From: an uncultured Hyphomicrobiales bacterium
GTDB lineage: Bacteria > Pseudomonadota > Alphaproteobacteria > Rhizobiales > Xanthobacteraceae
Length of the DNA: 64,000 nucleotides
Direction: 5' to 3'
NCBI GenBank assembly: GCA_903878085.1
Contig: CAIRGJ010000008.1
Coordinates: forward strand, 1 to 64,000
Shown: piece after piece, positions 45,394 to 56,797 of the stretch
Numbering within the stretch: the stretch's first letter is position 1
How the letters are laid out: each line of letters begins with the position of its first letter
Program-made: the position numbers and the translations under genes
The notes under the pieces: generated by a model
Seen by the model: only the letters and a program-made list of their open reading frames with translations
The model's database searches: none
Told to the model about the DNA's origin: nothing

Positions 45394-45499
45394 CGCAGAA
45401 CTCCGGCCTTCTAGTGCAAACGCCCTGATTCTACTGATCTGCAATAAACAGGCCGCCCGGCCGAGAGTGGCACGGCACTTGCTCGTTCGACCTCCGGGA

Positions 45500-45511
45500 A
45501 TTGTATACAAT
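45500..45511. promoter_or_regulatory. Perfect palindrome ATTGTATACAAT before the BMP importer operon
   Basis: The 12-bp palindrome is of the type bound by GntR/FadR-family repressors (TTGTATACAA core). It lies one base before the ribosome site of the first importer gene, and no GntR gene is in the window. Confidence 0.55.
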
Positions 45512-45522
45512 AGGAGGTTTGG

Positions 45523-46626
45523 GTGATTGGCTCTCTGAATTTGAACCGTCGGCGTTTCTTGCAAGGCACGGCAGCCGCGGCGGTTGCCGGGACTGCCGGC
45601 ATCAGGCTCGCGCAAGCGGCCGACGTTACGATCGGCATCGTTTATGTCGGCCCCCGTGACGACTACGGCTGGAACCAGGCTCACGCCGTCGCCGCCAAGG
45701 CGCTGAAGGGCGTGTCCGGCGTCAAGGTTGTCGAGGAAGAGAACGTTCCGGAGACCGATGCTTGCGCCAAGACCATGGAATCCATGATCAATCTCGACGG
45801 TGCCAAGATCGTACTGGGCACCTCGTTCGGCTACTACTCCCCGTTCATGGTCGACATGGCGAAAAAGTATTCGGCGGTGCAGCTGCGCCACGCCGCGCCG
45901 CTCTGGACTCCCAAGGACCCGAAGAACCTCGGCAGCTATTTCGGCTACCTCAACCAGGCTCACTACGTCGACGGTGTCGCGGCGGGCCTATCCACCAAGT
46001 CAAACAAGCTCGGCTTTGTCGCCGCTAAGCCGATCGCCTCGGTGCTCAGCAACATCAACTCCTTCATGCTCGGCGCCAAGTCGAGCAACCCGAGCGCCAC
46101 CGTGCAGGTGATATTCACCGGCGACTGGTCGATGCCGGTCCGCGAGGCCGAAGCCACCAACGCGCTGGTCGATGCCGGCTGTGACGTCATTACCTGCCAC
46201 GTCGATGGCCCAAAGGTCGTGATCGAGACCGCCGAGAAGCGCGGCGCCAAGACCTGCGGTCATAACGCCTCGCAGGCTCCGCTGGCGCCCAAGGGCTTCA
46301 TCACCGGTGCGGAATACAAGTGGATCACGATCTACAAGAGCTATGCCGACGATCTCGCCGGCGGCAAAGCACTCCCGAACATGGTCAGCGGCGGCTATGA
46401 AGCGGACATGGTGGCGAACAGTCCGTTCGGCGCCGGCTGCACGCCGGAAGGCAAGAAAGCCGCGGAAGCCGCCATCGCCGGTCTCAAGGCCAAGAAGCCA
46501 ATCTACACCGCCGGCCTGAAGGACAACAAAGGCAAGGTCGTCATGGACAAGACCTATGACAACCTCGATCCCTACCTCGACCAGATGAACTACCTGCTTG
46601 AAGGCGTCGTGGGTTCGATCACCTGA
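45523..46626 (+). CDS. BMP-family ABC transporter substrate-binding protein (nucleoside-like ligands)
   Basis: The 367-residue product has a Tat-type signal (NRRRFLQGTAAAAVAGTAG, cut near QAAD) and the BMP/PnrA-like core (VTIGIVYVGPRDDYGWNQAH, VVEEENVPETD). BMP proteins typically bind purine nucleosides, but many alphaproteobacterial members serve other heterocycles. GGAGG precedes the GTG start. It heads an operon with two permeases, a hydrolase, an ATPase and an amidohydrolase. Folding before export, as the twin-arginine motif implies, is uncommon for this family. Confidence 0.9.
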   Translation: MIGSLNLNRRRFLQGTAAAAVAGTAGIRLAQAADVTIGIVYVGPRDDYGWNQAHAVAAKALKGVSGVKVVEEENVPETDACAKTMESMINLDGAKIVLGTSFGYYSPFMVDMAKKYSAVQLRHAAPLWTPKDPKNLGSYFGYLNQAHYVDGVAAGLSTKSNKLGFVAAKPIASVLSNINSFMLGAKSSNPSATVQVIFTGDWSMPVREAEATNALVDAGCDVITCHVDGPKVVIETAEKRGAKTCGHNASQAPLAPKGFITGAEYKWITIYKSYADDLAGGKALPNMVSGGYEADMVANSPFGAGCTPEGKKAAEAAIAGLKAKKPIYTAGLKDNKGKVVMDKTYDNLDPYLDQMNYLLEGVVGSIT

Positions 46627-46642
46627 CCGTTTAGGGTAATCG

Positions 46643-47767
46643 ATGGCCGAGATCGCCAACCATTTGGGTACGCCACCTGCCGCGACGCGTATGAACGATT
46701 TGTCCATACGCGTCCGGCGCAGTGCCGAATATGTGGCCATTCCGCTATTTGCATTGGCGGTTTCGGCCGTTCTCTTTTCTCTCTTCTTGCTGGCACTGGG
46801 CAAATCGCCTAGCGAGTTCTTCCAACTTGTCATCCGCGGTGGATTCGGCACCGCGTTTTCGCTTCAAAACACGTTGCAACGTTCAGCGCCGTTGATCCTG
46901 ACGGCGCTGGCCGTTGCCGTGCCGGCGCGCATCGGTCTCGTCATCATCGGCGGCGAAGGCGCGTTGGTCATGGGCGGCTTTGCCGCCGCGGCGCTCGCAA
47001 TCCCAATGGTCGTCGGTCATTGGCCACCGCTGCTGACGTGGTTCATTATGGCCGTTACGGCGGCGCTGGTCGGCGGCATCTGGATCGGTATCGTCGGCTA
47101 TCTGCGCCACGCGCGCGGCGTCAATGAAACAATCTCATCGCTGCTGATGACCTATATCGGCATCGCGATCATGAACTTCTTTGTCGAAGGAGCGTTGCGG
47201 GACCTGTCCAATCCGAACAAGCCGTCGACCATGCCGCTCGGCGACGCTTACATGCTCGGCAAGATGCCCGGGACCGATGTGCACTGGGGTCTGGCGGTCG
47301 GCGTCATCTTGGCGATCATTTTGCAAATCCTGCTGACGCGCACAACGTTCGGCTTCGCCGTCCGCGTCGCCGGTGGCAATGCCCGCGCTGCACTGGCGCA
47401 GGGCCTGCCGGTGGGCAAGCTCATCGTCATCTGCTGCATGATCGCCGGCGCGTGTGCGGGCCTCGCCGGCTTCTTTGAGGTCGCTGCCATCCAAGGCCGA
47501 GCCAATGCCTCGCTTGTCGCGGGCTATGGCTTCACCGGCATACTTGTGGCGTTCCTGGCGCGGCATAATCCGATTGCCATCATTCCGGTGGCGATCATGT
47601 TCGGCGGTATCGTTGCATCCGGCGGATTGATTCAGCGGCGCATGGATCTTCCCGATGCGACGGTTCTCGTCTTACAAGGGCTGACCTTCGTCGTGCTCTT
47701 GACGTCGGAGACGCTGTACGGCCGCTTCAAGATATTCCAGCCGCCAACCACGGACGACCGCACATGA
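46643..47767 (+). CDS. BMP-type ABC transporter permease 1
   Basis: The 374-residue product has about nine hydrophobic segments and the pattern of the nucleoside importer permease YufP (SAPLILTALAVAVPARIGLV, VNETISSLLMTYIGIAIMNF). It should form a heterodimer with permease 2. The start is 16 bp after the binding-protein stop, and the stop overlaps the next ATG by 4 bp. Confidence 0.9.
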   Translation: MAEIANHLGTPPAATRMNDLSIRVRRSAEYVAIPLFALAVSAVLFSLFLLALGKSPSEFFQLVIRGGFGTAFSLQNTLQRSAPLILTALAVAVPARIGLVIIGGEGALVMGGFAAAALAIPMVVGHWPPLLTWFIMAVTAALVGGIWIGIVGYLRHARGVNETISSLLMTYIGIAIMNFFVEGALRDLSNPNKPSTMPLGDAYMLGKMPGTDVHWGLAVGVILAIILQILLTRTTFGFAVRVAGGNARAALAQGLPVGKLIVICCMIAGACAGLAGFFEVAAIQGRANASLVAGYGFTGILVAFLARHNPIAIIPVAIMFGGIVASGGLIQRRMDLPDATVLVLQGLTFVVLLTSETLYGRFKIFQPPTTDDRT

Positions 47768-48684
47768 GCGACAGCGCCTTTGCGATCGTATTTTTCGCCA
47801 TCGTCGGCGGTGCTCTGCGCGTCTCGACGCCCTTCATGTTCGTTGCGCTCGGAGAATGCCTCACCGAGAAGTCCGGCCGCGTCAATCTCGGTCTCGAAGG
47901 CACTTTGGTGCTCGGCGCGATGACCGCTTACGCCGTCTCCTACCATTCCGGCTATCCGTGGCTGGGTGTATTTGCCGCGGGACTCTCCGGCGCGGTGCTG
48001 GGTGCCATGCACGGCTATATCTGCAAGCTGCCAAAGGTGAACGACATCGCCGTCGGCATCGCCATGATGCTATTCGGGACGGGCATCGCCTTTTTTTTCG
48101 GCAAGGCCTACATCCAGCCTTCCGCGCCGCGCCTGGAATCATTTTCGCTCGGCGCCTGGACCGGCAATCAGCAAATCGCCACCGCGCTGCAGATCAATCC
48201 GTTGCTACTGGTCGGCATCGCGGTCGCCATCTTGATGGCCTGGGCTTTCGCCAACACCAAATGGGGCCTGATCGTGCGCATGGCGGGCGACAGCGCGCCG
48301 GCGGCAACCGCGATGGGCGTTTCCGTCGATCTGGTCCGCTTCCTGTCGACCACGTTTGGCGGATTTCTCGCCGGCGTCGGCGGCGCATTTCTGTCTTTGT
48401 TCTATCCCGGCTCGTGGAACCAAGGCCTCTCGTCTGGGCAGGGACTAATGGCTGTCGCGCTCGTCATCTTCGCGCGCTGGTCGCCTGTCCGTTGCATCAT
48501 AGCGGCGCTGCTATTTGGCGCCGCGGGCGCGATCGGACCGGCCCTGCAGTCCGTCGGCATTACCCAGGGCTACTACTTCTTCAACGCAGCGCCTTACATC
48601 CTGACACTTCTCATTATGATCGCTTCGGCGGGATCGAAGCGCGCCATGCGCGACGTGCCGGGCGAATTGAGCATCACGAAATAG
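47764..48684 (+). CDS. BMP-type ABC transporter permease 2
   Basis: The 306-residue product matches the YufQ type with a short N-terminus and the pattern LRVSTPFMFVALGECLTEKSG and GRVNLGLEGTLVLGAMTAY. It is the partner of permease 1. It overlaps permease 1 by 4 bp and is 6 bp before the hydrolase gene. Confidence 0.9.
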   Translation: MSDSAFAIVFFAIVGGALRVSTPFMFVALGECLTEKSGRVNLGLEGTLVLGAMTAYAVSYHSGYPWLGVFAAGLSGAVLGAMHGYICKLPKVNDIAVGIAMMLFGTGIAFFFGKAYIQPSAPRLESFSLGAWTGNQQIATALQINPLLLVGIAVAILMAWAFANTKWGLIVRMAGDSAPAATAMGVSVDLVRFLSTTFGGFLAGVGGAFLSLFYPGSWNQGLSSGQGLMAVALVIFARWSPVRCIIAALLFGAAGAIGPALQSVGITQGYYFFNAAPYILTLLIMIASAGSKRAMRDVPGELSITK

Positions 48685-48690
48685 CGGGGC

Positions 48691-49367
48691 ATGATGGCAA
48701 CGGTCGCAAGCGATCCCTATCCCTGGCCCTTCGACGGCGATCTCAAGCCCGAGAACACCGCGCTCATCATCATCGACATGCAGACCGACTTCTGCGCGAA
48801 AGGCGGCTACGTGGACAAGATGGGTTACGACCTATCTCTCACGCGCGCGCCGATTGAGCCGATCCGGTCGGTGCTCGAAGCGATGCGCGCTAAAGGTTAT
48901 GGCATAATCCACACACGTGAGGGACACCGGCCCGACCTCACCGACCTGCCCGCCAACAAGCGCTGGCGTTCGCAGCGTATCGGCGCCGGCATCGGCGACC
49001 CCGGGCCTTGTGGCAAGATTCTCGTGCGCGGCGAGCCAGGCTGGGAGATCATTCCGGAACTAAAGCCCGCGGCCGGCGAACCCATCATCGACAAACCGGG
49101 CAAAGGATCGTTCTGCGCGACCGATCTCGAACTACTGCTGCGCACCAAGGGTTGGCGCAACATCGTGCTCAGCGGGGTCACTACCGACGTCTGCGTCCAC
49201 ACCACCATGCGTGAGGCCAACGATCGCGGCTTCGAATGCCTGCTGCTCGAGGACTGCTGCGCGGCGACCGATCGCGGCAATCATGACGCTGCGATCAAGA
49301 TGATCAAAATGCAGGGCGGCGTATTCGGCGCGGTGTCGAATTCCAAGGCCTTCGTGGAGAACCTGCC

Positions 49368-49371
<4 letters not shown>
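48691..49371 (+). CDS. Isochorismatase-family cysteine hydrolase, close to biuret hydrolase BiuH
   Basis: The 226-residue product is closely similar, as I remember it, to Rhizobium biuret hydrolase: it shares [54 protein letters not shown] and [17 protein letters not shown]. The catalytic triad is aspartate (IIIDMQ), lysine (DKPGKGSF) and cysteine (TDVC). Biuret hydrolase converts biuret to allophanate and ammonia; related enzymes act on other ureido or carbamoyl compounds. No allophanate hydrolase is in the window. Its stop overlaps the start of the ATPase gene by 4 bp, so import and hydrolysis are coupled. Confidence 0.85.
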
Positions 49372-50912
<1,541 letters not shown>

Positions 50913-50926
50913 AGGCTCACGTTTCC

Positions 50927-52360
50927 ATGCGGAAGATTTCGTGTGCATACGTTGTTTCGCGCGCCGATAGACCGGCCGCGCCCATGCAGGACATCGCGAT
51001 CGAGGGCGGCAAGATCGCATCGGTGAGCGCAGGCGCGGCCGGTAGCAACATCTTCGCAATGCCGGCGCTCGTGAACTGCCACGACCACGGCCGTTCGGCG
51101 CGGCCAAGCTCGATCGGCGGCAGCGGTAAGCCTCTGGAGTCCTGGCTGAGCTATGCCGGCCTCCTTCCTTCGGTCGATCCTTATCTCAACAGCCTCGTTT
51201 CGTGCTCGCACAGCGCGCTGGGCGGCGCCGGCACGGTGATGATGCATTATACGCGGGCGCAAGGCCTGACGGATCTGCCGACCGAAGCCACCGAAGTCGC
51301 ACGTGCGGCTCGGGATGTCGGCATCCGGGTCGGATTCGCCGTCTCGATGAAAGACCGCAATCCATTGGTCTATGGTCCGTCCGAGCCGATCCTCGCCGCG
51401 CTGGCGCCCGATGCGCGCGCCGAAATCGAGCGGCGCCTACTGCGGGCTCCGCTCAAACCTGCCGAATTCATTGCTCTGGTCGAGGCCGTCAGCGCCGCAG
51501 CGCATTCGCCGACTTTCGATGTACAATTTGGGCCGAACGGCGTGCAGTGGTGCAGTAATGAGCTGCTTGAGGCGATCGCCGACGCCTCTAGGCGCACCGG
51601 CCGTCACATTCACATGCATTTGCTGGAGACGCGCTACCAGCGCGCGTGGCTCGATCAGAACTATCCCGATGGTGTCGTGAAATACCTCGATTCCATTGGC
51701 TTTTTATCGCCGCGCCTGACGCTTGCCCACTGCGTCTGGATCAGGCCGGACGAACTCGAACTTCTGGCCGCGCGCGGCGTCACTATTTCCGCCAATCACA
51801 GTTCGAACCTGCATCTACGTTCGGGCATTCCGCCGGTGCAAACTATGCTCGCCGCGGGCTGCAATGTCTCGCTCGGCATCGATGCCGGCGCCTTCGACGA
51901 GGACGACGACGCAGTACGCGAGATGCGGGTCGCGAAGCTGCTGCAGGTCGGAAATGGCTTTGACGTTAAAGTGAGCTATGCGGATGTTTTGAAGATGGCG
52001 TTCGTCACCGGCCACCTCGGCGTCATGAACAAAAGCCGCGACAGCAAGCTCGAAGCAGGTGAGCCTGCGGATTTGCTGCTGCTCGATTGGTCACAAATCA
52101 ACGACGAAAATCTGCGCAGCGATATTGACCCGATTCCGGTCTTTTTCGCTCGCGCCAACGCCAGCCATGTCGTCGAATTGATCGTCGCCGGCCGCACCGT
52201 GGTGAAAAATGGCGCAGTGACGAATGTCGACTACCCGTCAGCCCGTCGCGAAGTCCTAGAAAGAATGCGAGCGGGCCTCAAGCACGAGCCCCTTCTCGGT
52301 GCAATGCCCATGCTAGAGGAAGCGATTAAACAGTTCTACCAGGACCCTGTCTGCTGCTAA
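50927..52360 (+). CDS. Amidohydrolase-family deaminase/hydrolase (cytosine-deaminase/AtzB-like)
   Basis: The 477-residue product has the metal ligands of the amidohydrolase superfamily: HDHGR in PALVNCHDHGRSARP, HMHLLETRYQR, LAHCVWI and the aspartate in SLGIDAGAFDEDDDAVREM. The order HxH, H, H, D with glutamate in LLET suits aminohydrolases that deaminate heterocycles (guanine, isoxanthopterin, s-triazines). The start at 50927 lies 15 bp after the ATPase gene; an open frame upstream overlaps it. Together with the biuret-hydrolase-like gene it suggests stepwise breakdown of an N-rich ring. Confidence 0.88.
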   Translation: MRKISCAYVVSRADRPAAPMQDIAIEGGKIASVSAGAAGSNIFAMPALVNCHDHGRSARPSSIGGSGKPLESWLSYAGLLPSVDPYLNSLVSCSHSALGGAGTVMMHYTRAQGLTDLPTEATEVARAARDVGIRVGFAVSMKDRNPLVYGPSEPILAALAPDARAEIERRLLRAPLKPAEFIALVEAVSAAAHSPTFDVQFGPNGVQWCSNELLEAIADASRRTGRHIHMHLLETRYQRAWLDQNYPDGVVKYLDSIGFLSPRLTLAHCVWIRPDELELLAARGVTISANHSSNLHLRSGIPPVQTMLAAGCNVSLGIDAGAFDEDDDAVREMRVAKLLQVGNGFDVKVSYADVLKMAFVTGHLGVMNKSRDSKLEAGEPADLLLLDWSQINDENLRSDIDPIPVFFARANASHVVELIVAGRTVVKNGAVTNVDYPSARREVLERMRAGLKHEPLLGAMPMLEEAIKQFYQDPVCC

Positions 52361-52534
52361 GCGGTGGGCCCGCGCACCTCATCGAGCAAGTGGACGATCC
52401 TATCAACGAGCACCACGCCGACGGTGGCAAGATGCGCAAGTTGCAGCAGGAGGAAAGGCGAACGGATTCTGCAAAACGACGACAAAACGGATCCGGTTGA
52501 CCAACCTCAAACAACTGTAAGTGTTTGAAATGAT

Positions 52535-52610
<76 letters not shown>

Positions 52611-52744
52611 GGATTGCTGTCGGCGGGAGACCCGCCCAGCGAGGTTCGCTTAGCAAAGGCGGAACGGGGTGTCCAGCCGCGCGGCCAGGCATAACCACAA
52701 GACTTGTCACAGGAAAATCTGGCCACCGGGACCTCTGGCACAGC

Positions 52745-52770
52745 AAAAGCCGCCGGGCGGACCCGGCGGC
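52745..52770 (-). terminator. Rho-independent terminator after the Spy/CpxP-like gene
   Basis: On the minus strand GCCGCCGGG and CCCGGCGGC flank TCCG and are followed by TTTT, 63 bp after the stop codon. Confidence 0.88.
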
Positions 52771-52832
52771 CTCTCAAAGCCGTGGCTGGCGCGTCGGGGA
52801 GACCACGCCGACCAGGCCTGCTTCCCTAGAGG

Positions 52833-53390
52833 CTACTGGGGCCGCGGGCCGCCGTCGGGGCCCATCGGGCCACGTTCGCCGCCGCGCATGCCGTGATGCA
52901 TCCAGCCGCCCTCGCCGCGATGGCCGTGCGGGCCGCGCTCGCCGCCCATCTGCGAGCCACCAAACCGCGCCAGGATCATCAGGCGCTGCTTCTGGCCGTC
53001 GTCGAGGCTCTTGTAGAGCGGAGCCGCCGCATCGGCGAGCTTCTTCAGGGCGGTGCCGGTCTGCGTCATCATGTCGGCGCGCAGGTTGAGGCGCTCGATC
53101 GGGTCTTTCGGAACATCGGCGCTGGCGCGGGCGGCGAAGCGCTCGGACCGCTGCTTGGCGAGATCGCGCAGCGCGGTTTCCACCGCCGGCCAGATCTTTT
53201 CCTGATCGGCGTTGAGCTTGAGACCGGCGTGAACCGCAGCGATGCGCGCATCAGCGAACGCGCCGATGTCTTCCGCGCTCATCGTCCAGTGCGGCCCGCG
53301 GCCCGGTCCAGCGGGCCCCTGTTGCGCGTACACTAACGAGGTACCGCCGATGGCGAGCGCCGCGGTACCGGCGAGAACAGTCTTCCACAT
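52833..53390 (-). CDS. Periplasmic Spy/CpxP-like protein
   Basis: The 185-residue product has a Sec signal (MWKTVLAGTAALAIGGTSLVYAQ) and a helical body with the family pattern of two LTxxQ-like blocks (GLKLNADQEKIWPAVETAL and APLYKSLDDGQKQRLMILA). The C-terminal 45 residues are rich in Gly, His, Arg and Met (HGHRGEGGWMHHGMRGGE), which may bind metal ions. Family members are periplasmic chaperones or envelope-stress sensors. GGAGG precedes the ATG. A single-gene unit is likely, as tRNA-Lys and a terminator follow. Confidence 0.85.
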   Translation of the reverse strand: MWKTVLAGTAALAIGGTSLVYAQQGPAGPGRGPHWTMSAEDIGAFADARIAAVHAGLKLNADQEKIWPAVETALRDLAKQRSERFAARASADVPKDPIERLNLRADMMTQTGTALKKLADAAAPLYKSLDDGQKQRLMILARFGGSQMGGERGPHGHRGEGGWMHHGMRGGERGPMGPDGGPRPQ

Positions 53391-53519
53391 GGCTTATCCT
53401 CCAAAGGCATTTCTGATGCCGGGGATAATGATCCGCCGCCGCGCGTTATCAAGTTAAAGTTTAGACAGGGATTACACGCACGCAATGTTCACGGACGTTT
53501 GTTCATCGCGCCGCAAAGG

Positions 53520-54848
53520 TTAATACAACATGCCGAGCATGCGCGGCAGCCACAGCGACAATTCCGGCACGTACGTCACCACGCCGAGGAAACACAGCAT
53601 CGTCAGCAACCATGGCCACACCGCTATGGTGAGTTCGGTGATGCCCATCCGGGCGATGCCGGATGCAACATAGAGGTTGAGCCCGACCGGCGGATGGCAC
53701 ATCCCGACCTCCATGTTCACCGTCATCAGGATGCCGAGGTGAACCGGGTGGACGCCAACGCCGACCGCGACCGGAAACAAAATCGGCGCGGTGATCAGCA
53801 CGATCGATGACGGCTCCATGAAGTTGCCGGCCACCAACAGCAAGACGTTCACAAACAGCAGAAACTCTACCTGCCCGATGCCAGACCCGGTGACCCAGGC
53901 GGTGATCGACTGCGGAATTTGCTCGCTGGTCATCAGGAACGAGAACAGCACCGCGTTGGTGATAATGTAGAGAATCATCGCGCTCATGTTGGCCGATGAC
54001 AACAGCACCCTCGGAACGTCCGACAGCTTCAGATCGCGATAGACAAACACCGCGACCACAAAGGCATAGACCGCGCTCACGGCCGCGGCTTCGGTCGGCG
54101 TGAACAAGCCGCTGTAGATGCCACCGAGCACCAGCACGATCAGCAGCAGGCCCCAGACCGAGTGGCGGAACGCGTTCAGCGATTCCAGCCACGTGGCCTT
54201 CTGCATGCGTGGATAGTTGCCCTTCCAGGCGCGATAGAACGTGGTCATGCCGAGCAGGAAGGCGAGGATCACTCCAGGCACGACGCCCGCCATGAACAGC
54301 TGGGCGACCGAAGCCGAGCCGACGCGATGGCCCAATGGGTCAAGCGCGACGCTGCCGCCGGTCGCCACCGCATACAGCACCATGACGATCGAGGGTGGGA
54401 TCAGGATGCCGAGCGCGCCGGAGGTGGCAATGACGCCGGCGCCGAAGCGCTTCGGATAGCCGGCCTGCACCATTGCCGGCAGCAGGATCGAGCCGATCGC
54501 CACCACGGTCGCCGGCGACGAGCCCGAGATGGCTGCAAACAGCGCGCAGGCCAGAACCGCGGCGAGCCCTAGCCCGCCGTACCAGTGCCCGACCAAGGTC
54601 GTCGCGAATGCGATCATGCGGCGGGCCACGCCGCCATGCGTCAAGAAATTACCCGCCAGAATGAAGAACGGGATCGCCATAATCTCGAAGCTCTCGATGC
54701 CGGTGAACAGCTTGAGCGCCACCGCCTCGATCGGCACCGTGGTCATGACGTACAGGAAGCTGAGCACGGTGAGGCCGAGCGCGATCGAGATCGGCATGCC
54801 AGTGAGCATCAGCGCGATCAGCCCGCCGAAAATCAGTGCGCTGTTCAT
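53520..54848 (-). CDS. dctM: TRAP transporter large permease DctM
   Basis: The 442-residue product has about twelve hydrophobic segments and DctM signatures (FFILAGNFLTHGGVARRMIAF; AISGSSPATVVAIGSILLP; SGALGILIPPSIVMVLYAVA). It is the secondary-transport channel subunit for the binding protein encoded upstream. Its start overlaps the stop of the small permease gene by 4 bp. Confidence 0.94.
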   Translation of the reverse strand: MNSALIFGGLIALMLTGMPISIALGLTVLSFLYVMTTVPIEAVALKLFTGIESFEIMAIPFFILAGNFLTHGGVARRMIAFATTLVGHWYGGLGLAAVLACALFAAISGSSPATVVAIGSILLPAMVQAGYPKRFGAGVIATSGALGILIPPSIVMVLYAVATGGSVALDPLGHRVGSASVAQLFMAGVVPGVILAFLLGMTTFYRAWKGNYPRMQKATWLESLNAFRHSVWGLLLIVLVLGGIYSGLFTPTEAAAVSAVYAFVVAVFVYRDLKLSDVPRVLLSSANMSAMILYIITNAVLFSFLMTSEQIPQSITAWVTGSGIGQVEFLLFVNVLLLVAGNFMEPSSIVLITAPILFPVAVGVGVHPVHLGILMTVNMEVGMCHPPVGLNLYVASGIARMGITELTIAVWPWLLTMLCFLGVVTYVPELSLWLPRMLGMLY

Positions 54849-55456
54849 CGCGTGCCACCGTTGCTGGCGAGTTCTTCGGCGGCGAGATCCTTGGCAGCAT
54901 GGGCGCTTTCGACCACGCCCTCGACGTGGCCGGGATCATGATGCGGCAGTTCACCGGTGTGAAGATATTTCCAAGCGACCTGCAAGAAGCGGAAGCACAT
55001 CAGATAGGAGCCGAGCGGCACGCAGAGGAAGATGATCCAGCGCGGCATCTCGAGATCGGGCGAGACCTGGTCGGTCGGATAAAGTTCGATGATGAACTTG
55101 GCGCCCATGGTGCCGACGACGAAAGTGAAAAACGCGCCGGCCATCAGTCCAAACATCACCACCCGCTTGCGCGCCGGCGGTTTAAGCATGTTGACGATGA
55201 CGTCGACGCCGACATGTATGCCGGTGCGCACGCCATAAGCTGCGCCGAACTTGGCCATCCACACGAACATATAGATGCACAGTTCCTGCGCCCAGGTCAG
55301 GTTGAAGTGATAAAAATACGGATAGAAAAACGGCACGCCGATGAGATAGCGCTGCACCACCGCGACGAAGATCAACAGCGTCGCCGCCGCGATCAAGCTC
55401 GCGATGATGATTTCTTCAAGACGGTCGAGAATACGAAGAAACACAAATCCCCTCAT
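54845..55456 (-). CDS. dctQ: TRAP transporter small permease DctQ
   Basis: The product is about 203 residues with four hydrophobic segments (LEEIIIASLIAAATLLIFVA first) and the DctQ pattern LTWAQELCIYMFVWMAKFGA followed by AYGVRTGIHVGVDVIV. The tail after the last helix (about 35 residues) is longer than usual and acidic. ATG at 55456 is preferred over the in-frame start at 55501. It follows the binding-protein gene, with a hairpin between. Confidence 0.9.
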   Translation of the reverse strand: MRGFVFLRILDRLEEIIIASLIAAATLLIFVAVVQRYLIGVPFFYPYFYHFNLTWAQELCIYMFVWMAKFGAAYGVRTGIHVGVDVIVNMLKPPARKRVVMFGLMAGAFFTFVVGTMGAKFIIELYPTDQVSPDLEMPRWIIFLCVPLGSYLMCFRFLQVAWKYLHTGELPHHDPGHVEGVVESAHAAKDLAAEELASNGGTR

Positions 55457-55554
55457 GCTCGTGGGACGCGCAGCCGCGCCCCAGCGGAAGAAGATTCCCA
55501 ATTGACGAAGAAGCGGCGCCCTTCAGCCGCCCGGCACCGTGGAATCCCCACCTG

Positions 55555-55590
55555 AAACAAAGGGGAGCCCCAGCATTCGCCGGGGCTCCC
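55555..55590 (-). terminator. Intercistronic hairpin between dctP and dctQ
   Basis: On the minus strand GGGAGCCCC and GGGGCTCCC flank a 10-base loop, and CCTTTGTTT follows, ten bases after the dctP stop. A leaky terminator here would keep the binding protein more abundant than the permeases. Confidence 0.78.
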
Positions 55591-55599
55591 TTATTCTCG

Positions 55600-56601
55600 T
55601 TAGTTGGTCGCGCCCTGCGCGGTTTTGCGGACGTCATCGATCAGTTGCTTGCCGACGCGGCTGGCCATGTCGTTATAGAGCGGCTCCATGGCTGTCTGCA
55701 TCGCCGCCATCTCTTCCTTGGTCGGAACGATGAACGTGGTCTTGGCGTTCTTCTTCATGGTGTCGAGCGCTTCATCGTTCTCTTGGGCCGAACGGGTGTT
55801 GGCGAATTCGGTCGATTCCTTCATCGCCTTCTCGAGTTGGCCACGAATGTCGGCCGGCAGGCCATCCCAGAACTTCTTGTTCACGACGACGACGTAACCG
55901 ATGTAACCGTGGTTGGTCAGCGTCGTGTACTTCTGCACTTCATCCATTTTCTGGGTGTACATGTTCGACGGCGTATTCTCCTGGCCATCGACCACGCCGG
56001 TCTGCAGCGCCTGATACACTTCCGAGAACGCCATCACCTGCGGCGTTGCGCCGAGCAGGCGGAACTGAGCCTCAAGCACCTTCGAGGACTGGATGCGGAA
56101 CTTCTGGCCTTTGTAGTCGGCCGGCATGTGCAGCGGCTTGTTGGCGCTCATCTGCTTGAAGCCGTTGTCCCAGTACGCGAGGCCGACCATGCCCTTGGAG
56201 TCGAGCAAAGTGAGCATCTTCTTGCCGATCGGGCCTTCGGTCACCTTGCGCAGCGACGCCAGGTTCGGCAGCAGGAACGGCAGATCGAACACCTCGAAGT
56301 CCTTGATACCGATCGGGCCGAACTTCGAATTCGACGGCGCCAGCATCTGCACGGCGCCAAGCTGCAGCGCCTCGAGTTCTTCCTTGTCCTTGTACAGCGT
56401 CGAGTTCGGGTAGACTTCGACCTTGACCTTGCCGGCGGTGTATTTCTCGGCAAGCTCTTTGAATTTCTCGGCGCCCAAGCCTTTCGGCGTGTTCGGCGCG
56501 ACGACGTGACTGAACTTGATGATGATGGGGGCCTGCGCCAGGACGGCGCTCGGAACCACGATGATGGCGGCCGCAGCCGCAGCGATGAGCCATTTACGCA
56601 T
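55600..56601 (-). CDS. dctP: TRAP transporter substrate-binding protein DctP
   Basis: The 333-residue product has a Sec signal (MRKWLIAAAAAAIIVVPSAVLAQ) and the DctP core (IIIKFSHVVAPNTPKGLGAEK; LPFLLPNLASLRKV; GFKQMSANKPL; RIQSSKVLEAQFRLLGATP). The arginine in KFRIQSS is the usual salt bridge to a carboxylate ligand, so an organic acid is probable. GGAGGAAG precedes the ATG at 56601. Confidence 0.93.
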   Translation of the reverse strand: MRKWLIAAAAAAIIVVPSAVLAQAPIIIKFSHVVAPNTPKGLGAEKFKELAEKYTAGKVKVEVYPNSTLYKDKEELEALQLGAVQMLAPSNSKFGPIGIKDFEVFDLPFLLPNLASLRKVTEGPIGKKMLTLLDSKGMVGLAYWDNGFKQMSANKPLHMPADYKGQKFRIQSSKVLEAQFRLLGATPQVMAFSEVYQALQTGVVDGQENTPSNMYTQKMDEVQKYTTLTNHGYIGYVVVVNKKFWDGLPADIRGQLEKAMKESTEFANTRSAQENDEALDTMKKNAKTTFIVPTKEEMAAMQTAMEPLYNDMASRVGKQLIDDVRKTAQGATN

Positions 56602-56742
56602 TCGAGCTTCCTCCAAATTTGGTGCCTTAGAACGGCTTTTTATTGAACTTTTCTCAGGTTCAGGTTTGCCATTAAACCACATGACCGGCAAGTAGACCAA
56701 ATGTCACCCTTTGCGACCCTTGGCTTTGATATATCGCAACGC

Positions 56743-56773
56743 AAAATGCCGCGCCTCATGCGAGTCGCGGCAT
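56743..56773 (-). terminator. Rho-independent terminator after leuA
   Basis: On the minus strand ATGCCGCG and CGCGGCAT flank a 12-base loop and are followed by TTTTGC, 25 bp after the leuA stop. Confidence 0.82.
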
Positions 56774-56797
56774 CTTTGATCGTATAGCGGGGGACCG

